Part shown: piece after piece, positions 1 through 5,652 of the stretch
How the letters are laid out: every line of letters starts with the position of its first letter
Position numbering within the stretch: position 1 is the first letter of the stretch
Origin: Porticoccaceae bacterium
Lineage (GTDB): Bacteria; Pseudomonadota; Gammaproteobacteria; Pseudomonadales; Porticoccaceae
Direction of reading: 5' to 3'
Assembly: GCA_019090225.1 (NCBI GenBank)
Contig: JAHRWI010000245.1
Location: 1 to 5,652 of the forward strand
DNA: 5,652 nt
Notes under the pieces: generated by a model
The model's database searches: none
What the model saw: only the letters and a program-made list of their open reading frames with translations
Told to the model about the DNA's origin: nothing
Position numbers and translations under genes: made by a program

Positions 1-914
1 GCGAGCAAAGCAATTACGACGGTTTTTACTTTACCGAACACCACCAGCAGGCCGATGGTTATTTGCCCAACCCGGTGCTGATGGCCGGATTAGTCGGCGC
101 TCGCACCACCCGAATCAAAGTAGGCACCTGCATCGCCCTGGCGCCGCTCTATCATCCCATCCGCCTGGCCGAAGATTGCGCGGTGATAGACCAGACCACC
201 AAAGGCCGGTTCCGGCTGGCGCTGGGTATCGGTTATCAGGATGTCGACTTCGACGCCTTTGGTATAAACCCGAAACAACGAGCGCGACGAACTGAAGAAG
301 CCTTTAGCGTCTTGCGCGATGCTTGGGCGGGCAAGAAAGTCAGCGCTCTGTCTGGGGATTATCAGTTCAAAGATGTCTCGGTAACGCCGACGCCCTACCA
401 GGAAAGGCCGGAAATCTGGCTTGCGGCCTGGAGTGAACCGGGAGTAAAACGCGCTGCTCAGATTGCCGACGGATGGATCGTTGACCCGATTCAATCTATC
501 TCCGTGGTAAAAGCCCAGGCCGACCTCTACCGGGAAGAATGTGCCAAAAGCGGCCGCAAGCCCTTTGTCTGTCTGATGCGCGACGCGGTCATTGCCGACA
601 CCCTTGAGCGCGCCAGTGTACTGGCAGAGCCGACCATGGAAACCCACCGTTGGTATTTTGAACACGGGGCTTTTGTACCGGACGAACACCTAGCCAACAT
701 CAGCAATGTTAAAGGGCTGACCTTTGAAACTGCAGCGAAAGATCGCATTATTCATGGCAATGCTGAGTCAATACTCGAACAACTCGGTCGATTTGAAGAC
801 ATCATCAAACCCGACTATCTGATTATTCGCATGCGCCACCCCGGCGGCCCGAGCCAGCAACAGGCCCTGGAAGATATCGCCATGTTTGGAGAGCAGGTGA
901 TACCCAAACTCTGA
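1..914 (+). CDS. LLM-class flavin-dependent oxidoreductase (bacterial luciferase-like), 5'-truncated by window edge
   Basis: The frame is open from base 3 to the TGA at 912-914, giving 303 visible residues. Luciferase-like (LLM) proteins usually have about 320-360, so perhaps 20-50 N-terminal residues lie to the left. The internal TTG at 63 is not a credible start, because conserved sequence precedes it. Visible motifs, numbered from base 3: GFYFTEHH (7-14), the end of the second strand with the E-H-H typical of luciferase-like enzymes; RIKVGT (37-42); HPIRLAED (51-58); then a GRFRLALGIGY stretch typical of the family. A later stretch, WLAAWSEPGVKRAAQIADGW, matches the usual 'ala..aDGw' segment. 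The family comprises cytoplasmic TIM-barrel enzymes using reduced FMN (some F420) to oxidise aldehydes, alkanes, sulfonates or other small organics. The substrate cannot be read from sequence. It lies 236 bp upstream of a FadL-type porin, with no clear terminator between them. Confidence 0.92.
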   Translation, partial: EQSNYDGFYFTEHHQQADGYLPNPVLMAGLVGARTTRIKVGTCIALAPLYHPIRLAEDCAVIDQTTKGRFRLALGIGYQDVDFDAFGINPKQRARRTEEAFSVLRDAWAGKKVSALSGDYQFKDVSVTPTPYQERPEIWLAAWSEPGVKRAAQIADGWIVDPIQSISVVKAQADLYREECAKSGRKPFVCLMRDAVIADTLERASVLAEPTMETHRWYFEHGAFVPDEHLANISNVKGLTFETAAKDRIIHGNAESILEQLGRFEDIIKPDYLIIRMRHPGGPSQQQALEDIAMFGEQVIPKL

Positions 915-964
915 GCCATGGCATTTACCCCCCAGATGACCCAAATAATTTGCCGTTTTAATTT

Positions 965-980
965 TTGACCGGTCAGTCAA
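965..980. promoter_or_regulatory. Candidate TetR-family operator (imperfect palindrome)
   Basis: TTGACCGGTCAGTCAA has matching outer arms (TTGAC / GTCAA) and contains the perfect 8-bp palindrome GACCGGTC at 967-974. Size, spacing and GACC/GGTC core resemble operators of TetR-family repressors; RutR, for example, is known to bind TTGACCA-nn-TGGTCAA. It lies in the gap upstream of the porin gene, 186 bp before its ATG. No regulator gene is in the window, so the binding protein is unknown. A -35 reading (TTGACC) was considered, but no good -10 lies 16-18 bp downstream. Confidence 0.4.
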
Positions 981-992
981 TATCAAGAGTGT

Positions 993-1030
993 TTATTCTC
1001 AGCAATCGAGATGATAATTATTCTCATCAA
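993..1030 (+). repeat. 13-bp direct repeat with 25-bp period
   Basis: TTATTCTCAGCAA (993-1005) recurs as TTATTCTCATCAA (1018-1030), 12 of 13 bases identical, start to start 25 bp. The second copy forms the right half of the Fur-like box at 1010-1028. The first copy could be an extra half-site (ATTCTCA at 995-1001), which would make this a two-site operator. It could also be a chance repeat in AT-rich DNA. Confidence 0.4.
1010..1028. promoter_or_regulatory. Fur-box-like palindrome upstream of the porin gene
   Basis: The 15-mer TGATAATTATTCTCA at 1012-1026 matches the published 7-1-7 Fur motif TGATAAT-n-ATTATCA at every defined position but one. The surrounding 19-mer (1010-1028) is palindromic at 8 of 9 base pairs around base 1019. 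It contains GATAAT at 1013-1018, a plausible -10 hexamer, although no convincing -35 is seen 17 bp upstream. A bound repressor would therefore cover the probable core promoter. Fur control of a FadL-type channel is inference; another regulator using an AT-rich palindrome is possible. Confidence 0.5.
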
Positions 1031-1039
1031 AAGGAGGTG
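1031..1039 (+). other. Orphan Shine-Dalgarno sequence (AAGGAGGTG)
   Basis: AAGGAGGTG is fully complementary to the conserved 3' end of 16S rRNA. No ATG, GTG or TTG lies 5-12 nt downstream, and a TAG follows at once (1040-1042). The nearest ATG (1059) is 19 nt after the motif and opens only an 11-residue reading frame ending at TGA 1092-1094. The porin start at 1151 has its own GAGGA at 1140-1144. The site may be a ribosome standby site, a leader-peptide remnant or chance. Confidence 0.4.
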
Positions 1040-1082
1040 TAGAACTTAATAGACAGGTATGTCCCGGAAACAATGGGAGCTT

Positions 1083-1106
1083 TGTTTGCTCTGACCAAGC
1101 AGAACA
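1083..1106 (+). other. Possible small hairpin in the porin leader
   Basis: TGTTTGCT (1083-1090) can pair with AGCA (1098-1101) plus AACA (1103-1106): eight pairs with one bulged G at 1102 and a 7-nt loop. It is AT-rich, has no T-tract, and would sit 44 nt before the porin ATG in a leader transcript. It is weak, and a competing GAGC/GCTC pairing (1077-1080 with 1088-1091) exists. Confidence 0.18.
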
Positions 1107-1150
1107 GTCTCGTACAACTTCTATTGTCACAAGACCTATGAGGAACAAAC

Positions 1151-2485
1151 ATGTCGCCACACTCGACAAAACCGAAGGCTTTAATCCCTAATATAATAAT
1201 GACAGCGCTGCTCGGCTTGGCTCTTTCAAGCCAGGTTAATGCCGGAGGCGGTTACTTTGTTTTAGGTTATGGACCTGTTGCCTGGCAAACTTCGGGTGCC
1301 GTTACTGCCGTCGCCCAGGATGCGTTTGCCGGAGCGTCTAATCCTGCTAAGTTAGCTGTCGCAGGCAATCAGTTTGACATGAGCCTTACGCTCATGAACC
1401 CAAACCGCACCGTCAAACGATCAGGCGCTACCGGGTCGAATGACATCTACAATTTTTCGTCGACCAGTGCGAATTCTATTTTCTTCATCCCTGAATTTGC
1501 CTATTCCCGCCAGATTAACGACAAGCTTTCGATTGGTCTCACATCCTATGCCAATGGTGGTCTTAATGCAGAGTTTCACGGCACCACGGGGATACGCGGC
1601 ACGAGTGCCAACCCAGAAGCCTGTGGAACCCGACCAGGCAACTTCTTGTTAGGCTGTGGCGAACTGGGTTTTGATCTTTCCCAGTTCATTTTTGCACCTA
1701 CCGTGGCCTGGACCTTCGCTCCCGGCCAAAGTATTGGTGTCTCTCCGCTCATCGCTCTACAGCGATTCAGCGCTTATGGGTTCCAAGCTTTCCAACCATT
1801 CTCCCGATATCCTGACAAGGTGTCCAACAATGGCTACGACCACGCTTTCGGTGCCGGTGTCAGGGTCGGCTGGTACGGTGAGTTCAAGCCGTGGTTAAGT
1901 CTTGGCGCAGCCTACTCAAGCAAAGTTTACATGGAGGATTTTGACGACTATAAGGGTTTGTTTGCGGAGGGCAGCTTTGATATTCCGGCTAATTATAGTA
2001 TCGGTCTGGCGATTAAACCCAAAGCTGGCTGGTTAGTGGCTCTTGATGTTCAGCGGATTGAGTTTAGTGAAGTCCCAGCCCTCGGCAATAGTATCCTGCC
2101 CTCTATAGAAGACCCGATAGCAAACCCAATGGGCAGTAAATCCGGTAGTGGCTTCGGCTGGCAGCGCAACCAGGTCAATTACAAACTGGGTATCATCTAT
2201 AGCGCTTCTCCATCGCTTACCTTGCGGGCTGGCTATACCTATGGGCCGGCTGCCAACGATAACAATATCGAATCAGTCACCTTTGGCGTCATTGCTGCTA
2301 ATCCAATACGAGCCGCAAGCATAGGATTTAGCTGGAAAACTCCCGAAGGCAAGGAATTACATATGGGTTATGCCCGTATGAGTGGAGGCTATTATGGTGG
2401 CCCTTCGGCACTGTTCCCGGGTGCCAGGGAATACGCAAGACCCTATGTAAATGCTATTAATATCGCCTGGAGTCAGCCTCTGTAA
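1151..2485 (+). CDS. OmpP1/FadL/TodX-family outer-membrane transport protein
   Basis: The 444-residue product is a predicted outer-membrane beta-barrel channel admitting hydrophobic compounds (long-chain fatty acids in FadL, aromatics in TodX-like members). The ATG at 1151 is supported by GAGGA at 1140-1144, six bases upstream, and by a full Sec signal peptide: basic start, hydrophobic core at about 10-25, and VNA before a likely cleavage at A31/G32. The mature N-terminus carries the hatch-like segment ending in the family's conserved Asn-Pro-Ala (64-66). Amphipathic, Gly- and aromatic-rich strands follow to the end, for example SIGLTSYANGG and LRAGYTYGPA. Length fits the family (about 400-480). 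Only two cysteines occur, C158 and C169, flanking a short segment likely to be an extracellular loop. The protein ends W-S-Q-P-L rather than in the terminal aromatic usual for barrels. The substrate is unknown; two LLM oxidoreductases flank it. Confidence 0.92.
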   Translation: MSPHSTKPKALIPNIIMTALLGLALSSQVNAGGGYFVLGYGPVAWQTSGAVTAVAQDAFAGASNPAKLAVAGNQFDMSLTLMNPNRTVKRSGATGSNDIYNFSSTSANSIFFIPEFAYSRQINDKLSIGLTSYANGGLNAEFHGTTGIRGTSANPEACGTRPGNFLLGCGELGFDLSQFIFAPTVAWTFAPGQSIGVSPLIALQRFSAYGFQAFQPFSRYPDKVSNNGYDHAFGAGVRVGWYGEFKPWLSLGAAYSSKVYMEDFDDYKGLFAEGSFDIPANYSIGLAIKPKAGWLVALDVQRIEFSEVPALGNSILPSIEDPIANPMGSKSGSGFGWQRNQVNYKLGIIYSASPSLTLRAGYTYGPAANDNNIESVTFGVIAANPIRAASIGFSWKTPEGKELHMGYARMSGGYYGGPSALFPGAREYARPYVNAINIAWSQPL

Positions 2486-2499
2486 AGCTCCTCCCAGAT

Positions 2500-2526
2500 A
2501 TAAGGTCGATTATCGGTCGACCTTAT
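2500..2526 (+). terminator. Perfect 10-bp-arm hairpin after the porin stop (possible terminator or attenuator)
   Basis: ATAAGGTCGA (2500-2509) and TCGACCTTAT (2517-2526) are exact reverse complements around the 7-nt loop TTATCGG, beginning 15 bases after the TAA. No T-tract follows, so it is not a canonical intrinsic terminator. It may protect the mRNA 3' end, weakly attenuate transcription into the next gene, or be a DNA operator: GGTCGA is repeated at 2504 and 2515, one helical turn apart, and GGTCGACC at 2515-2522 is itself palindromic. The rest of the 228-bp gap shows no convincing promoter or gene. Confidence 0.35.
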
Positions 2527-2650
2527 CACAGCCTGACTCGCCGCTCTCCCTGCCCCAATGCCCGTCAGGTAAAACGGATACACTTGCAATGCCTCATCGC
2601 CACGGTAAAGTAGGCGCCAGACGCAAACCTGTAAAACCCTGTAGAGACTC

Positions 2651-2672
2651 TTTATCTATCGACGAAGATAAA
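2651..2672. repeat. Short inverted repeat upstream of the second LLM gene
   Basis: TTTATCT (2651-2657) and AGATAAA (2666-2672) are exact reverse complements separated by 8 bases. The repeat ends 41 bp before the ATG at 2714. It could be a 22-bp operator or a weak leader hairpin; the AT-rich arms make chance plausible. Confidence 0.25.
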
Positions 2673-2713
2673 TTTCAGGCAATTCGAAAAACCACGTTTA
2701 AAAGGACAGACAA

Positions 2714-3754
2714 ATGAAACTCGGCCTTATGACCGGTTACTCCGGCAGCACCTTGCGCATACCTCTCGACACCATCAAACATGCAGAGAGTCTCGGTTAC
2801 GACTCAGTGTGGACGGCTGAAGCCTATGGTGCCGATGCGGTGACCACTGCCACCTGGATTCTAGCTAATACGTCCACCATCAAGGTTGGCACCGCGATTA
2901 TGCAAATGCCCGCCCGCTCTCCGGCTATGGCCGCGATGACCGCCATGTCATTAAGCCACCTGTCGGGCAATCGATTTATTGTTGGCCTCGGCGCGTCAGG
3001 ACCACAGGTGGTAGAGGGTTGGCACGGCGTGCCATACGGCAAGCCCGTCACCCGCTTAAAAGAATATATCGCCATTATGAAACAAATTTTTGCTCGCGAA
3101 GCGCCCACCACCTTTGATGGCAAGCAATACCAACTACCCTATACCGGCGAAGGTGCTACCGGTATGGGCAAACCACTCAAAAGTATTTTGCACTGCAACG
3201 ATGAAATCCCAATATTTGCCGCCACCATCACCCCAGCAGGTGTTAAAGCTGCTGCTGAAGTGGCGGACGGATTTTTCCCAGTATGGATGGATCCCGGCAA
3301 ATTCCATGTTTTTGAAGAACCCGTCAAAGAGGGCTTTGCAGTAGCTGGCAATAAAACCCTTGATGACTTCCAGATTGCACCTTTTGTCCGGGTCATCATC
3401 GGTGATGATCTCGAAAAATGCCGACAACCCATCAAAGATAATTTGGCGCTTTATATTGGTGGCATGGGCGCCCGCAGTAAAAACTTTTATAACGATTACG
3501 CCAAGCGACTGGGCTTTGAAGAACAAGCCGTCAAAATTCAGGATCTGTACCTAGATGGTAAAAAAGCTGAAGCTGCTGCTCTGGTGCCTGATGAACTGGT
3601 CGATGCCTGCAACCTGGTTGGCCCGGTTGATCGCATCCGTGATCACGCACAGCGGTGGATAGAAGCTGGCAAAGCCGGTCATGTATCAACCATGTTGCTC
3701 GGCGCAGACACGACGAAAGAAGGTCTGGAGCTGATGGCAGGGATTCTTGGTTAA
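2714..3754 (+). CDS. LLM-class oxidoreductase, Rv3520c-like (family annotated as F420-dependent)
   Basis: This is a complete 346-residue luciferase-like TIM-barrel enzyme, predicted cytoplasmic. The start is fixed by AAAGGA at 2701-2706, seven bases before the ATG, and by the N-terminus MKLGLMTGY, which is the expected first barrel strand. Landmarks: AESLGYDSVWTAEAYGADA (24-42), TIKVGTAIMQMPARSP (55-70), LSGNRFIVGLGASGPQVVEG (83-102), TGEGATGMGKPLK (144-156), ADGFFPVW (184-191), ALYIGGMG (245-252), and PDELVDACNLVGPVDRI near the C-terminus. This pattern matches, from memory, the mycobacterial Rv3520c-type subfamily described as probable F420-dependent oxidoreductases; length also fits. Cofactor choice (F420H2 or FMNH2) cannot be decided here, and no F420-biosynthesis gene is in the window. 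It follows the porin by 228 bp, so it may be transcribed separately. It is clearly a different subfamily from the enzyme at the left edge. Confidence 0.93.
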   Translation: MKLGLMTGYSGSTLRIPLDTIKHAESLGYDSVWTAEAYGADAVTTATWILANTSTIKVGTAIMQMPARSPAMAAMTAMSLSHLSGNRFIVGLGASGPQVVEGWHGVPYGKPVTRLKEYIAIMKQIFAREAPTTFDGKQYQLPYTGEGATGMGKPLKSILHCNDEIPIFAATITPAGVKAAAEVADGFFPVWMDPGKFHVFEEPVKEGFAVAGNKTLDDFQIAPFVRVIIGDDLEKCRQPIKDNLALYIGGMGARSKNFYNDYAKRLGFEEQAVKIQDLYLDGKKAEAAALVPDELVDACNLVGPVDRIRDHAQRWIEAGKAGHVSTMLLGADTTKEGLELMAGILG

Positions 3755-3838
3755 GTCCTTGTCCGACTTTCAAACCAGTCCCAACCCACTTCGCAGATAG
3801 TGTGTATCACGGAATGATGTAATTACCCACAAGCCGTC

Positions 3839-3844
3839 TATATT
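3839..3844 (+). promoter_or_regulatory. Weak candidate -10 element for the acyltransferase gene
   Basis: TATATT matches the sigma-70 -10 consensus at five of six bases and lies 22 bp before the ATG at 3867. No good -35 is found 16-18 bp upstream. The 112-bp gap (3755-3866) otherwise holds only a weak 5-bp AAGTC/GACTT pairing at 3753-3769 over the preceding stop. Confidence 0.2.
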
Positions 3845-3866
3845 CTGAGCGAGACCTGATAACCAC

Positions 3867-5652
3867 ATGCTCCACGTTAAGTATCGGCCAGATATAGATG
3901 GGCTGCGAGCAGTCGCAGTTCTCTCCGTTATTTGCTTTCATGCCTTCCCAAAATATATCCAGGGCGGATTCGCCGGCGTCGATATATTTTTTGTGATATC
4001 CGGATTCCTTATCTCAGGAATAATTTTTGATAATTTAGAAAAAAACAGTTTTAGTTATATCGAATTTTACTCTCGACGTATAAAACGTATTTTTCCAGCC
4101 CTGACAGTAGTGTTATCGACAACACTCCTGTTTGGCTGGTATATATTATTTCCAGATGAGTTAAAGCAGTTAGGTAAGCACGTTGCCGGAGCCATAGGCT
4201 TTGTGTCTAATTTCGTCCTCTATAAGGAGGCTGGCTATTTCGACACTGTTTCAGAAACCAAGCCACTCTTGCATCTCTGGTCTCTGGGTGTAGAGGAACA
4301 GTTCTACATTTTTTGGCCACTGCTCCTGGGGCTAGCCTGGAAATACAAATCGAACCTCTTAATATTTGTAGTTTTTATTGCGGCCATTTCTTTTTGCGCC
4401 AACCTTTACACCACCTACGCTATATCATCAGAAGCAGCCTTTTATTGGCCCACCAACCGTTTTTGGGAATTAATGATCGGTGGTGTATTAGCTTACGCAA
4501 TTCGCCATAAACAACATCGCCTGTCCAGGTGGCTACCAGGAAACCCTTCAAGCTCGAACTTCCGAGCGGCCCTGGGGGTCGGCCTGATCATCATCGCTAT
4601 AGGCTTTCTGGATAGAGACAAAGTCCTTATCGGTGGCTGGGCCTTGCTGCCCACTCTCGGCGCTTTTCTGTTAATTTCAACACCCGGATCGTGGCTTAAC
4701 CAACGTGTCTTAAGTCACCGCGCGATGGTTTATATTGGCCTGATTAGTTTCCCGCTGTATCTCTGGCATTGGTCAGTGCTATCAATGTTCAGGATTCTGC
4801 AATTCACGAGCTACCTGGAAGCAGTGCTAGCCATTATTATCAGCTTTGCTCTGGCCGCGCTGACTTATGAATTTATAGAAAAAAATATCCGCAAACACAG
4901 CAGCCAAAAAACCACCTATCTTCTAGTTATAATGTCAGTAGCTTTATTGCTTGTGGGCCTCAGCACACTGTATGGAAAACCTGCCCCACGAAATAACTCT
5001 CAGTACATTGCCGTCGTCAATCAGGCTATTGACGACTGGGAATACCCGGATGGTCTTAGCCCGTTTACCATTGACAGTCAAAAACTACTCATCAAACTCG
5101 GGACTGAGCAAAAAGTTCTATTTTGGGGTGATTCACATATTGAACAGTACGCGCCGCGCATTGTTCAACTCATCGATGATCATCCAGATAAAAACAAAAC
5201 CGCTGTTTTTGCCACTCGACCCGGCTGCCCACCGATTCCAAATGTCTACGAAGATCACCACCGTTCCTGTAGCGCTGCATATCGGGATGCAGTGATCAAC
5301 TATGCTCTGTCTCAAGAAATCGATTCAGTGGTCATTGGCTTTTCAGCCCGTTATTTAACCAAAGATGAGAAGCCTATGCCTGGAGAAGACCATTACTATT
5401 ATTTAATGGATGGTAAAAAAATATATTTCGACGAAGGCGGTATTCGGGTCGCTTTGCAGTCCCTGGAAGACATTATTGACAAAATTTCTGCGACCAAAAA
5501 TGTTTTTCTTATCACAGATAACCCAAGCGGTAACTCCTTTGATCCCAAAGCCTTTATTAACGGTTCTCGACTCGCCGGATATATTAATAATCCCAGGGCT
5601 AGCCGCTCGCAAAAATATGATCCAAAACAGGCTGGACTACGAGATTTACTGA
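3867..5652 (+). CDS. Acyltransferase-3 (OafA/YrhL-type) membrane protein fused to SGNH domain, 3'-truncated by window edge
   Basis: The frame from ATG 3867 has no stop: 595 codons are visible, and relatives of about 620-680 residues suggest a small C-terminal piece is missing. TGA at 3846-3848 closes the frame upstream and no other ATG/GTG/TTG precedes, so 3867 is the best start, despite a poor Shine-Dalgarno. Residues 1 to about 370 form the integral-membrane acyltransferase-3 domain: YRPDIDGLRAVAV (6-18) with the conserved R14-x10-H25 motif, GGFAGVDIFFVISGFLI (33-49), SRRIKRIFP (69-77), HLWSLGVEEQFY (136-147), LYLWHW (297-302), and roughly ten hydrophobic segments. The last of these, near 349-367, leads to a periplasmic SGNH domain with catalytic-Ser block GDSH (421-424) and a following RPGCPP/C pattern common in these fusions. 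The C-terminal Asp/His block lies beyond the edge. Family members O-acetylate LPS O-antigen, exopolysaccharide or peptidoglycan; the target here is unknown. The 5' part is AT-rich (13 G+C of 60 at 4021-4080). Confidence 0.95.
   Translation, partial: MLHVKYRPDIDGLRAVAVLSVICFHAFPKYIQGGFAGVDIFFVISGFLISGIIFDNLEKNSFSYIEFYSRRIKRIFPALTVVLSTTLLFGWYILFPDELKQLGKHVAGAIGFVSNFVLYKEAGYFDTVSETKPLLHLWSLGVEEQFYIFWPLLLGLAWKYKSNLLIFVVFIAAISFCANLYTTYAISSEAAFYWPTNRFWELMIGGVLAYAIRHKQHRLSRWLPGNPSSSNFRAALGVGLIIIAIGFLDRDKVLIGGWALLPTLGAFLLISTPGSWLNQRVLSHRAMVYIGLISFPLYLWHWSVLSMFRILQFTSYLEAVLAIIISFALAALTYEFIEKNIRKHSSQKTTYLLVIMSVALLLVGLSTLYGKPAPRNNSQYIAVVNQAIDDWEYPDGLSPFTIDSQKLLIKLGTEQKVLFWGDSHIEQYAPRIVQLIDDHPDKNKTAVFATRPGCPPIPNVYEDHHRSCSAAYRDAVINYALSQEIDSVVIGFSARYLTKDEKPMPGEDHYYYLMDGKKIYFDEGGIRVALQSLEDIIDKISATKNVFLITDNPSGNSFDPKAFINGSRLAGYINNPRASRSQKYDPKQAGLRDLL

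Noticed and set aside
63..65. TTG as start of the first LLM gene
   Set aside because: The frame is open to the left edge and the residues before it (GFYFTEHH) are conserved in the family.
90..689. Long antisense frame opposite the first LLM gene
   Set aside because: The sense strand carries clear luciferase-like motifs; the antisense translation shows no family features and no separate promoter.
915..922. GCCATGGC palindrome directly after the first gene, as a terminator
   Set aside because: The 8-bp palindrome leaves no loop and no T-tract follows.
2451..2717. 88-codon + strand frame whose TGA overlaps the ATG of the second LLM gene (ATGA)
   Set aside because: It starts inside the porin gene in another frame, has no ribosome-binding site, and its translation shows no recognisable domain. 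The ATGA overlap is most likely chance.
3134..3526. Antisense frames opposite the second LLM gene
   Set aside because: They overlap a complete, motif-rich gene and show no recognisable protein features.
3753..3769. AAGTC/GACTT pairing over the second LLM stop as a terminator
   Set aside because: The stem has only five pairs and just three T bases lie at its end; too weak to call.
4951..5295. + strand frames inside the acyltransferase-SGNH gene (also at 4313-4510 and 5410-5652)
   Set aside because: They are in other frames than the continuous one from 3867, which carries the acyltransferase-3 and GDSH motifs throughout.
1..5652. CRISPR array, tRNA/rRNA, insertion sequence or integrase
   Set aside because: No regularly spaced repeats, tRNA-like folds, rRNA segments, transposase motifs or long terminal inverted repeats were seen.

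Overview
The window reads as a gammaproteobacterium-like Gram-negative chromosome segment, perhaps a marine hydrocarbon- or lipid-using lineage. This rests on a FadL-type outer-membrane porin with a Sec signal peptide, a Fur-box-like site and moderate GC. It is inference; no rRNA or tRNA is present to place the organism. All four genes lie on the + strand and the first and last are cut by the window edges.

Layout: (1) 1-914 is the 3' part of a luciferase-like flavin-dependent monooxygenase gene; its frame is open to the left edge, so the start codon lies outside. (2) 915-1150 is an unusually feature-rich intergenic region. It holds a TetR-type palindrome, a strong match to the 7-1-7 Fur box, a 25-bp-period direct repeat and a perfect Shine-Dalgarno sequence that serves no visible start codon. 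(3) 1151-2485 encodes an OmpP1/FadL/TodX-family channel for hydrophobic compounds. (4) 2486-2713 is a 228-bp gap with a perfect 10-bp-arm hairpin just after the porin stop and a smaller inverted repeat before the next gene. (5) 2714-3754 encodes a second, distantly related luciferase-like oxidoreductase of the Rv3520c type, a family annotated as F420-dependent. (6) 3755-3866 is a short spacer. (7) 3867 to the right edge encodes a membrane acyltransferase-3 protein fused to an SGNH esterase/transferase domain; it has no stop in the window.

Working model (inference): the porin admits a hydrophobic substrate and the two LLM enzymes oxidise or reduce it or its products in the cytoplasm. The porin control region suggests response to a ligand (TetR-type site) and possibly iron (Fur-like site). 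The acyltransferase probably O-acylates a surface glycan and looks like a separate unit, with an AT-rich 5' portion. No CRISPR, IS element, integrase, tRNA or rRNA was seen.
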